Below, piece by piece: positions 10,623-21,832 of a stretch of 64,000 nt of DNA (position 1 is the stretch's first letter; each line of letters begins with the position of its first letter). Source of the DNA: Pyrenochaeta sp. MPI-SDFR-AT-0127 (Eukaryota > Ascomycota > Dothideomycetes > Pleosporales > Cucurbitariaceae). A program made the translations under genes and the position numbers. The notes under the pieces were generated by a model. The model saw only the letters and a program-made list of their open reading frames with translations, was not told where the DNA came from and made no database searches. The stretch covers positions 1 through 64,000 of the forward strand of contig JAGTJM010000033.1 in the NCBI GenBank assembly GCA_020747015.1, written 5' to 3'.

Positions 10623-12908
10623 GGGGGAAAGTCGTCACAAAGAGGCGACCGGAAATAATGGAAGGGATGGAGATTCGACCGACGACAGGAGCTACAATAT
10701 TCAAGACAGCCAAAACGCCAAACGCCCACGTTCGGACTCAGGCTAGTGTTGCTTTTTGTGCAACATGTGATGTGTACATTTTACGACAAATTCGGCAGCG
10801 AACAGACGCTGCAAGTAGCGTGGGGCCGGCCGCGTGTTATCCAGACCATAGGCCCTCACGGTAGATGAGAATCTTGGCTTCCGATCATGGGCCTTCGATA
10901 ACTTTTGTGGGGCTAAATAACATGAAAATGGACGTCATATGAGCTATATTGTATTCCAAACAGAACAGCTATAGCGAGATGGAGCATGATGCGAGTTAAA
11001 GAAGCATGAGCAGCCTCAGAGACTTCAACTTATATGAAGGTTGTACATTTTCCCTCTGAGCATCAATAGTGTCAAGAATAGATGGGATGACAGTACACGC
11101 TCTGACAAGGCCACGGAGGTAGGTGGCACACTACCAACTCGAAAAGAGTGACAAGAAAGCCACACTCTGAGTACAAGTATTTGATCAATACAGCACGACG
11201 GCAAGGCAATTCGAATATATCCTCGTTGACTAGATTCACAACAACGTCGTAAATGATGCTTTCATCCACAATCTGCATATACCACAACTATCGCCACCTA
11301 GGATCACGGCACGTATCTTAATGTGCATTGCTGGAGATTCACGCACATTGTTATAATGTGGCTGGGTGGTAAATCTAAGGCAGAATTGGTCGGTGCTTGG
11401 CCCAAGCTCACCTATATGCTTACTGATGTAGAGACTCACCTGCGGTTTGCGCGTCAAACCCCACGCTTACATGTGCGAAAGCCATCCTTGGCAGTGCGCT
11501 GGCTTAATAGCGTGGTACTCGGAAAAGGTACGGGATCCACCACGTCTTGGGTGTGCAACAGCAGCCACGACCGTGAAAGTTGAGGTTCCGAAGCTGCGAT
11601 TGCAAACCTCGCATCAAGACGCTTAAAAAATACAGAGCTGTGGAACCGGAAACTTTGAGCCATGCCTTCCTGCATATGCCATGAACTCTTATCCACGGAA
11701 AAGTAGTTCGATCTGAATCCACTTCGGAGCCGCGCATGGGTACCCAGGCCGTGCATCCCGAATCTCCCGAGATCTGATCCTCCCCCTCACTTGCCCTGAT
11801 TTCCAATCTCATACGAACCAAATTGAGTAGCCTGACTCAAGACAATGGCAATGGCATTCTCGACTCGTCAATATACGCCCGATAGGATGTGAATCAGCCA
11901 AAGCTATTATTTCCATTGGATACGTACCGAGTTTGAAAGCCTGTTGTTCATTATTGCACCTATCTTCATGATTATGCAGATAAGCCAATGCAGATTCGTT
12001 TGTGCAACCGCGTATCGGGCTCCGATTAGTCGGTCGGCGACAATCATCGGAACAATTATCACGGCAAGTGAGCAGTTCAGCGGAGCGAAGACAGCACTTG
12101 ACATGGCGGAAAATAGTTGGGGAAATCAAGCATGCTCAAGTATCCTCATATTCCGCATCGGGTGTGGCGTCACTGAAGTTTGGCGATACCTAGCTCAGGC
12201 TTTATCATTACCCTTGCCATAAGTCCGTCGTGTTCTGGTCATCCTCGGAAAATCAAGAGAGGGTCATCATGCAATTATGTCCAAGTGAGTGCATACGAGG
12301 CATGAAAGTGTGATAGTCGAGTGGTCTACACTGGTACAGAGCCGGAGCTAAGATGCTCAGTGAACACCGCCTTTTATTTTCACACGTTGTCAGCGATGTG
12401 CATTTTCAATAGTAGTAGTAACTGCAACATGAGCAAAAGATCGAGACCCGAGCTGTTTTCATTATCGTGGCGTAACGCTGTACGCGCCTTGAGTATCTGT
12501 TGAGCAAGGGAGCGGCCAGTCATGGCGGTCCACCTTGAGTATCGATCCCACAAACACAGTCGGACATTCGGGTATTCATCCTATCGAGGCAACGGGCATC
12601 TGTAACCCCATATTTATCATCGGCCTGCAAGATTGTGCATCAACCCTCTAAAAGCAACAGCCCATGGGAAGCTGCATGAACGCCACCAGGCCGTATTGAG
12701 ACGGCTGGGTTCAGGATCCGATATGGAGACGGGCAAGCTGAATGACGACACTGATCTGGACAGTCTGCAGTGAGACAAAGATACAAAGAGCTGTGATCAC
12801 AGATCGTAGCCCTCTTCTGTCTTTCTTTTAAGTGGCTCGTGGCGGATTGGGTCTTTTCCAGGTCGTATTGGCATTGTTGTCGTTAACGTTCTTTATCATC
12901 ATTACAAA
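10623..12908. other. 2.3 kb gene-poor region
   Basis: No confident gene. A plus-strand open stretch at about 11893-12222 reads FESLLFIIAPIFMIMQ, then RAPISRSATIIGTI and NSWGNQACSSILIF. Faintly, this recalls the central transmembrane part of RTA1-like lipid-translocating proteins (LL..APxF, SR, N..G). It has no exons to complete a protein and would be a relic at best. The rest (10860-11890) shows only short unrelated frames. The promoter of the GT2 gene presumably lies in 12500-12908. Confidence 0.35.
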
Positions 12909-15478
12909 ATGAGCCTCTCAGCACATGAACAAGAGCATGAAGAGAATCCTCCTAGGTCGATGAGTCTAAAATCTGACTCAGGTCATTCTCAATATGGTAC
13001 TTCCATGGCCATAGTTCCACCCCGCCCATCGTACCAACGTCCCGTATCCTATGGACAAAGATCGCCCAGTAACTGTACTCACTGTGGGAGTTTGACCCCT
13101 AGACATGGTTCTACCACTGTGTATGGAACACCTCTAAAACATACCCCAGCAACAAGCACCGAAAAGGTCGACGTCGATCCCAGTCGCTACTCTAGAGTGA
13201 GTTTAATTTGATAGAACGCATTTTAATGCCATGTTGTCACGTGAGGATAGAGATACGTAACTGACGCATAGATAGGCAACATGTTTCATCCGGGAACAAT
13301 TGGAAAAGGAACCTCCCCACGCTGAACCGCTCTGCTTGGTAGAGAGAGTGCATGGAGTAGATGACATTGATCATCTTCCATCGTGGAAACGACGTCTCAA
13401 TAAATGCACCCCTATTTTTTCTCTGATTGCTGTTTCATCATATTGGGTCTACTTTGTCTTCAGGATCAAGTACACACTTGCTGCACAAGTGGTAGCCAGC
13501 AGGATATTTGCCATGGCCTGGGCATTTATCGCGGTGGAGATGGGCGTAGCCTGTGAGTGGACTAAAGAGCGAATTAACCCTTGAATATCTTTTTCTGACC
13601 TATTGAACAGCACCCATGCTGTGTCATCAATTCTGGCAGTGTTTTCTTATCAAAGGCCGAAGACGTGAGAAACTACGTGTTGTTGGAGACAATACGCCAA
13701 CCGTCGACGTTTTTGTGACGTGCTGCAAAGAAGATGTCCAGATCATCACTGATACAGTTCGCGCAGCTGCTGCAATCGACTGGCCGTCTGAGTCATTTCG
13801 CATTATAGTCCTCGATGATGGCGCTGACCATGAACTCAAAGCCGCTATCAATGACGTCACGTTACTATATCCCAACGTCTACTATACCGCTCGTAAAAAA
13901 ATGAAAGGCTTTCCTCATCACTTTAAAGCTGGAAATCTGAACCATGGTCTGGAATTCGTGACCAAATTGCCTGGAGGCGCCTCAACATACATTGCTGCTC
14001 TTGATGCCGACATGATCCCGGAGCCGGAATGGCTTAGAGCGATCATGGCTCACTTGGTCATAGACCCTCAGCTTGCTCTAGCTTGTCCGCCCCAAGTTTG
14101 TGTACTACATCTTTATGGAAAGACAGACCTAACACTTAGATAGTTGTTCTACAATCTACCCACAAATGACCCATTAATGCAAAGTCTGGATTCGTTTGTT
14201 CACATCTCTGAACCGGTCAAGGACGCGGCAGGTGTTGCAGTAGGTGAACGATCTCCAAGGATTTCATTCGCTAATTGTACGTAGTGGTGCACTGGTTCAG
14301 GCTACGCTATACGCCGAGCTGCTCTTGATGGTATCGGCGGATTCCCAACGGGCTCGTTAGCTGAAGACGTCTGTTGCTCAAGTGTGCTTCTCGGGGCAGG
14401 ATGGAAGACCGCCTACGTTCACGAACCTCTACAGTATGGTACGGTTCCTGAATCGTTTGGAGGGCATATCAAGCAACGCACTCGTTGGGTAAGTTTCATA
14501 CGACAGCCAAAGTGGCGTGCTTGGTACTGACAGGTTATCCCAACATAGACCATTGGCACTGTTCAGACTTCGTTGAAGCTGAACTTTTGCCTTTGGGGAC
14601 CATTAGTCACGCATATGTCTCTCTTCCAACGCCTATCAGGCTTTGTCTACACTATTTCCTCATTGTTTACTATTTTCTTGACAGCATCATTGCTCACGAT
14701 GCCAATCGTGCTAATATCTGGCGGTACATTGATCGCCTACGCGGACAATAACCAACTTCGACTACTAGTAAGGCTATGTTTCGTTGCGTTCATCGCAAAC
14801 CGGCTAAATGAGTGGGTAATGACGCTTCCTGCCGGCTATCGACTCGGCCAACGTGACGCAGGTGCTATGATGTGGATGGCTCCATGTCAGTACAATCCTC
14901 TCACTTGATCGCGTCTTGCTAATTGTAAACACGTCGCAGATCACGCCATTACAATCATCAGGTCATTCTTTCTTCCAAAATTTCTAGGAGGCAAAACAGC
15001 TGCGTTCTCCTCGTCGGGCTCTCAGCAATCTGAACTAAATGAACGCGACCCAGCCCGTCGTGCAGGCCTCTTTCGGCGCTTGCGCGTTATAGTCTTCGGA
15101 TCTGGAGTATTTATTCACGTTTTTTATATTTTATTCTGCATCGTTGCTGTCGCAATGTCAACAGCACAAGGTATAACTATCAATAAGGGCTCAGTGGAGC
15201 AGACACTACTGTTCATGCTAACACATGCTTGCTGGCCCCCACTGCTATGGCTTATTGCGCTTAATGCATGCTGGGCGCCAATTCATTATGCGATCTGGCC
15301 ACCCAATATGCCGGATCGGGAGGAATTGCTGCGGAGGGACCCTGATACGGGCATTGCTTATCCTAAGGAGAGCTCGAGGAAATTGAAATGGAAGAAGAGT
15401 AATGTCTTGCATGAGATGCAATATCTTCTTTTGACGGGTTATACTACCGTGCTCTTTATTGGGACGTGGTTCTACTAG
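12909..15478 (+). CDS. Family 2 glycosyltransferase, cellulose-synthase-like membrane protein
   Basis: Seven exons: 12909-13196, 13276-13552, 13611-14095, 14144-14239, 14285-14488, 14549-14885, 14940-15478; 741 aa. All phases agree. Residues 1-96 are a disordered, Ser/Pro-rich cytosolic tail. Two membrane helices follow (about 130-180), then a GT2 core with every expected motif: DDGAD (Asp257/258), LDADM (Asp320/322), AEDV (Asp410) and QRTRW (446-450). Four or more membrane helices follow near 490-700. This layout matches the fungal GT2 proteins such as ZtGT2/FgGT2, which are needed for hyphal extension on solid surfaces and plant infection; their polysaccharide product is unknown. Intron 3 has a weak GTTTGT donor, chosen because it restores the usual CPPQ-(L)FYNLP joint. 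It is separated by more than 1 kb from its neighbours and likely acts alone. Confidence 0.9.
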
Positions 15479-16552
15479 AATTGTATAGGCCGAACATAAA
15501 TTGCATCGCTATGGGTTGAAGAGAGTAAATTGTACCAGTAGATCATGATGTGCGTATCACGGCAACAAATCTAGCGGTTAGGGTGGCTTATCTATCATTC
15601 TATTTAAAATTGAGTCGCTTGCCCATTAGAGCTTACACGCACGCGAAAGCTTACTAACAGGAAAAGCGACGGCACATGTGTTACATCAAGGTTCCAGTGC
15701 TCTGTTGGTCCTGTTTCACCAATATTCGATCGCTTGATGTTCTCAGGTGCCTTTGTAGTCTGACAAGGACTAAAGAAGAGCGATTGCTGCATACCTATGG
15801 AGTGATATCTGTGTACAGTAAGACAGCGTCTCTTTTTCCAGTTGCTATCACCCTACTTTCGCATTGCCGCGCTTTCCGCCCACTGACAGCATCTTGAACT
15901 ATACTGCCCAATGATGGCAGGATTTATTGAATAACTCACATGCTAGATACAAGCTGCTCAGCTTGTGTTGAAGCTTTCGATACATGGTAGAGACTTGGCG
16001 CAGCACCTCACAACACCACGATCAGCATGCCTCTTTAGGAAACAAAGCGGGGCGGCCGACACCAATGACATCGCACCGCATATAATGGCTCTTGCTGACC
16101 CAACAACCCACTCCACAACGCTAAACTTGGGTTGGTAGATACAAGACGCTCGGCAACACAAAATGTCTTGATCACTCAGACGGATCCGACGATCATCATA
16201 GCCCAACAAGGAGTGCATGCGTGAAAACAGGCTTAGTGCTCCGCCATTACCAACACAGATTTCAGAACCTTGCCATCCTTTCCAACAATAAGCCGTCTGG
16301 TTTACTTTACGAGAAAGCTGACATTGAGATTACTTGACTCAGTAAGACTCACCCAGTGCTAGAACTACCGTTTAACCTGCGCAATTGCTCACTCAAAATT
16401 ACTTCCGCCCGTCTGACTGCCCCTGATAAATTTCTCCAAAAGACACAATTCAACACTACAGTTCATTAGAGGCAGGTATTTCTTTTCAAATATTTTCAAG
16501 ACAAGCCCATTCACCCGTAATTCCTGCTGTTATCGTTGAAAGAGCATTAAGT
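15479..16552. other. Gene-free stretch
   Basis: Intergenic sequence between two plus-strand genes. Only short frames without family resemblance are seen. It should hold the GT2 terminator and the promoter of the FAD monooxygenase; no clear regulatory motif was recognised. Confidence 0.55.
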
Positions 16553-19500
16553 ATGGTCACCAACCGAACATCTCCAATCATCATCGCTGGTGGTGGCATC
16601 TCCGGGCTGACACTCGCGAACTGTTTGGAAAAAGCTGATATAGAATACATCCTTCTTGAAGCCAACGAAACAGTACATCCACATGTTGGAGCTTCTATTG
16701 GGTTTTTTGCGAACGGAAGTCGCATATTTGATCAACTAGGATGCTTTGAACTTATGGCAAAAGAAACTTGTGCTTTAAGACTCAGCCACAGTCGCTACGA
16801 AAATGGCGTGAGGTTCGCAACTACAGATGGCATGATTTTGGTTGAGAATAGGTAAGCCAGCCCACGTCAAATGGATTCTACTTTGATATATGACTGTTTT
16901 TCGCCAATTTCAGATTCAATTACCCGATAACGTTTCTAGAGCGGGAGATTGTCCTGCGAATTCTATATGAGAACCTCAAGGACAAGTCGAGGATCAAGGT
17001 GCAGAAGCGCATCACACAGGTTGATCACAACAACGACGAAGTCACTGTTACTTGTGATGATGGCGTTATTTATAGGGGAGACATTCTCGTTGGATGCGAT
17101 GGTGTGCATAGCAGGGTTCGAGAGGAACTCTGGCGACTGTCACATCTGCATGAGCCAGGTGTCATTGACCCAACAGACAAAGAGATTCTCGTCGCAGAAT
17201 ATAGTAAGTGGAAATGAAAATCATAAACGCGAGACATGTGTTGATTTCTGCTTCTTTTCTTTGCAGAATGCCTCTTCGGCATATCCACCGTCACAGATGG
17301 CCTTGTTCAAGGCGAGATGAGTGTCAACTATACTGAGGGCTTTTCAACAATGATAATAGGTGGTAAAGGAAAAGTGTTCTGGTTTCTGTTCAAGAAAATG
17401 GACAAAGTCTGGTGAGAATGTCATATATGTACCAAAACTTGCTAACCGACTTCAGTACGTTTGCTTCCAATTCCGTCAAGGTTGTGGCACTCGAACTACA
17501 ATTTGCGGTCATACCAAACCGTGCATCTCCAAAGGTACAGTTGTACTGACATGGCGATCAAAATGCAGACAAGGTACCGAATATTCCACGATACACAAAG
17601 GAAGATGCAGACAAATTCGCCGAGAGCGTCCAAAATGTGATAATAACACCCAATGTCAAATTCAGTGATATTTGGAGGAACAGGACCAATTACACGCTGG
17701 TGTCGACAGAAGAAGGTCAACTTAAGCGTTGGTCATGGGGTCGAATCGCCTGTGTCGGAGATGGCGTTCACAAAATGACTCCAAATATGGGTGCGGGTGG
17801 AAACGCCGCGATTGAGACTGCAGCGGCTTTCGCAAATGAGATCAAGAAGATGAAAGATGAGGCCAAGCATGAAAAACTTAGCTACGAGACGATAAAGGCA
17901 CGCCTTGGGAACTACCAGAAAGTTCGGGAAACGCGATTATCGGCCACACTTACAGCCGCCAATGGCTTGACACGTATCCATGCACTCAAAACACTGAAGG
18001 ACAAGGTTTTTGCGTTCTACATCCTTCCATTCGCTGGCGATAGGTAATGAGCCTTAAGCCCCAAACAAATGTTGTGTCTTGAAACTGTCAACACGAACAC
18101 TTCTCCAGGCACAGCTCTAGGGTACGTTCGCTTTGTCAAGACATTTGCTAACTTGTCGCAGTATGTGTATACCAGTCTACCCGCTCCCGCATAAGGCATT
18201 ATTATTCCCCTGATGACTATTAAGTACCCATACTTACTTCGAGAGTATACGCTGACTTGATGCTCTTGCTGGTAGTGTAAGTAATTGGCGCGCAGAAAAC
18301 CCACACCTTATTACCAGAAATGGGACGTGCCCCTCCATTCTCTCTCGGCTGACGTCGAGTAAGCTGGTGGGGTCGCGGCACCTAATAGGCGACTTCTGAC
18401 ATGCAATAACCGAGGCGCGAAGAGATCCTCGAGCTTCCCTCGTGTACAAGTATTCGTACTAATGATATCAGATTTCACGATATGAACTGTGACATGGTTA
18501 CTGGCTCTGTCAAACTTGATTACTTGCCCGTTCCCGACCGATCACTGCACGGAACCATGCCTTTTAATCCGTCTCAAGGTATGGGACAGACCGAGCCAAA
18601 GCTTTGGAGGGCTGTGAAGGCATTGCCATTCCTCGGCATTGCTTTACTGGCCATTTACCTCATGTGGGGAGTCGTAAGCGCCGATTGCAAGAAGTGCACA
18701 GAATACAGACACTAACCTGATTCGTTAGGCGCTTCCGCCAATGATAGGTAGAATTGGCGAGATTATGGAGAAGGGAGTCCATAACCGTATCGGCAAGCCA
18801 GCTCTCGTCAAACCTATGCATGAGTTTTACGGGATCCAGTTTGTTGACACTCGCGTCAAGGGCCTGGCTGCCTGTTTCGCCTCATTTCAATTTGTCGACG
18901 TCATTTGCAGTTGGCAAGCATTTAGTTTCCTCACCGACCTAGGAATCGTCTACGCCATCTTGCTTATTGAGAGCGCTCGCAGGGCGAATGTTCTGACAAT
19001 CGCTTCTTTGTACGCCTTTCACTTGCTGATATTAAAGTGAATCATTGCTCACATTGCACTTAGCCCACTTGTCGTTGGATACAACATGCAGTTCTACGGG
19101 ATTGGGGTAGTAATGGGCCTCTACTGCTTCGCTCATTACATTCAATCCCCCATCGAGAATTTCCGCGCAAGAGATCTGCGCCTTACAGATATGGGATATA
19201 CGGCATCTGTCCTTCCAGTTCTTATTATTACTCACTATATACCAAACAACGGAGCCTTCCTTCCTTTCATTGACCCAGAAACTCGTCACAAATGGGAATG
19301 GATCTGGCAACCATTCCCAATTTACACGAGCGTCCTGCAAGTCTTTTTGAAGAAGACCATCATGCCCGATACAGTGCAAAAAGATCGCCTGGAAAATGTT
19401 AATCGCGATTTACCAACTATTAATATTACGATTCTGTCGCTTTGCGTAGTCTCCACTGGAACATGGCTTTATACCTTCATTCGGGCGCCATTCTCGATGC

Positions 19501-19863
19501 TTACACTCTTCGTTCCAAACTTGGCAGCGGCTAAAACCGGTGACGAATATATAAGGCTATTCTTGCAATTGGATGAAATCTTTTGTAAGTACACACATGT
19601 AACAAAGTACAGAAACGTGCACTGACTTCACACTTTCCCCCTTAGCCATGGGTGCGTGCTTCATTTGGCTGCTGTACTTGTTTGGGGACATCAAGAAGGC
19701 GGGCATGATTAAGGAAGGTTGGTTAAGCATAGTAGGCAAGGGTGCTGTTACGACACTCCTTGCTGGTCCAGGTGTGACAGTTGGGCTGGGTTGGCTTTGG
19801 AGGGAGAGAATCCTGGCAACGAAGTGGCACAAGCATGCGATTCTTCCTAAGAAGACGGGATAA
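16553..19863 (+). CDS. FAD-dependent monooxygenase fused to a polytopic membrane domain
   Basis: Proposed exons: 16553-16851, 16914-17203, 17267-17411, 17456-17520, 17569-18043, 18472-18673, 18729-19009, 19064-19584, 19646-19863; 831 aa. The N-terminal ~450 residues are a class A (PHBH/UbiH-like) flavoprotein: GGGISG at 13-18 binds FAD, CDGVHSR around Asp162 is the DG motif, and CVGDGVHKMTPNMGAGGN around Asp331 is the GD motif. It resembles PaxM-type enzymes that epoxidise prenyl chains in fungal indole-diterpene and meroterpenoid routes. The C-terminal ~370 residues carry at least five hydrophobic helices and an HYIQSPIENF motif, and may be a membrane cyclase-like domain or anchor; its function is unknown to me. 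Exon 17456-17520 is uncertain because it adds ~22 unusual residues and needs a weak GTGCAT donor. The intron at 18044-18471 is 428 bp, far longer than the others. No PKS, NRPS or prenyltransferase lies in the window. Confidence 0.78.
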
Positions 19864-21832
19864 GACAGAAGTGCGTAAATGGCTGCAGAGCTCAGCAGAT
19901 GAAGGGTTTCGCAAATATCGAATCCTTCTTACACGCCAAGGAGAAATGGAGTGAAACATAGATGCCTCTCCAGGAATGCAACTCTGTTCTACATGCATTT
20001 GGTAAATTAAGCGAACAAGAGGATATTAAGAACGCATCTAGTAGTCAGAATGACATTAGCATGTCCACTCTAAATCTCGATAAGACACATAAACGCACAT
20101 AAAGACAGTGGTGTAATTGAGAGGAGGTGGTTACTGTGTTTCTCTTATATCTCACTTGTAGATTTGAAAGTGAGAGAAAGATTATCGAAGGTGTGAAAAC
20201 TGGAGTCTTCCTGATTTTTGTTCGCCATTGAGGCGATGGATCTTGTGAAGCCAGCCTTGCACCAACAACAGTGCCTTAGCCAACATGACTACATCGTGAG
20301 AGTCCTACTAGCTGGTACACTGTCAAAATTCTTAATGCTTGAACATCTATCACAACTAGGGCCACACAGTGCTGCAGCGCTCAGGGCAATCTTTGGCGAG
20401 GCCTAAAAAGTATCTGTGGGGAATCTTGCGCACAAGCCATATACCACAACAGTGTAGACATAGAAACCCACCAAAGTTTAACACAAGATCACCAGGAGAC
20501 TGCACAGAGCCTATTGTAGTGACGAAAATTTAGAGAAGAATAAGATTACGCATCGGAGGCCAGCGATGAACTTGAGGCTAGAAGTGAACTCATGTCGTTG
20601 AAGCAACCCGAACCTATGAAGAACTGTGCACTTCCAAGAAAGGCTGACAACATTGCGGTGGTTAAAGCAGTCGCATAATATTGTGCTTTTGGGGATTTTG
20701 GTGATGTGAAAGCAGACAAGGCGGTCTCATCAGAGTCATCAAAGAGCCATACGTAAATGGAATAGGCGGTGACTTACTTGTGCCTAGGATGAAAGCCGCC
20801 ACGGGCGTTTCCTGAACAGTTGAAATTAGTTAACACAGTATACACCTGGAACTTGTAGAAATTATAATAAAATTAAGTACAGAACTAACAACGATTTCGA
20901 TACACTGTGAAATACGGCTTTATCTCGATGAGACTGTATTGGAGCTTTGGCTAGGTTCATAGCATTCGCTTGGCATACCGAAGACATGAGCAATACATAG
21001 ATCTTAGGAAGTCTATGAAAATGAAGCACATAAAAGCTTGAATTGAAAGCTTTGTATTGGTGCAAAGCATGTGCAGGCTGAACTCTAGCAATTAATGCTA
21101 CTATCTTTGCTGCACCTTGGGTTCTGCTGCTCCCTAATTGTACCCAACCCAAAGCGTAGATCATGAGATGGGTGAGTATGTATTACAAAATGCTGCGGAA
21201 ATAGTGGAATCAATCGATGAGCGACGATGGAAAACCTACACAGGCTGATAAGTATAACCCTAAGCGTAGTGAAGGCTCAATTTTGCACATTTGTGTTGTG
21301 TCCTCGAGGGGCAGAAATATTCAGTGTGATTTGTGCAGACTCGTTAGTCGGTTATTTGCATCGGCAGAAAATTGCAAATCTTCGTTTCGCTCTTTTTCTT
21401 TTTTTTATTACAACAACTGGTGTATCTCTTGCTGTTGCTGGGGTCCACTGGATATCGTGCGTCGTTGCAGACAAGAACATGGCGGCTAAAGTGCCACTCG
21501 TTGAGAGTGGGCTTGTCTAGCAAGCCTAGCTGATCGGTCCATATGGAAGGAAAGTCTCATTTATGGCGACAGTATAGAAAGAAGGACGAGGAGTGCGTGG
21601 CGAGACGAGGGAGTGGTAGTTTGATGGCGTCGCGCATCATTGGGTTGACCCGACTCGGATGCTTACCCCGCCAGCAAGGAGCTACCAGTACCCCACTGTC
21701 CTGTCGCGGGCCACAGCCCTCCCTGGCGACACGGCATTCGTCATTTGTTGTGATACCACAACGAGAAGCTGGTGTTTTCAGCGTTGTTGCTATACTTTCC
21801 TTTTGCTCGATTGCTTCAATTGTGCTCCACTG
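19864..21832. other. Gene-free stretch
   Basis: About 2 kb with only short frames on both strands. A 62-codon frame at 20218-20406 and a 100-codon minus frame at 20862-21164 have no recognisable family. The last few hundred bases form the promoter of the glutaminase gene. Confidence 0.55.
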
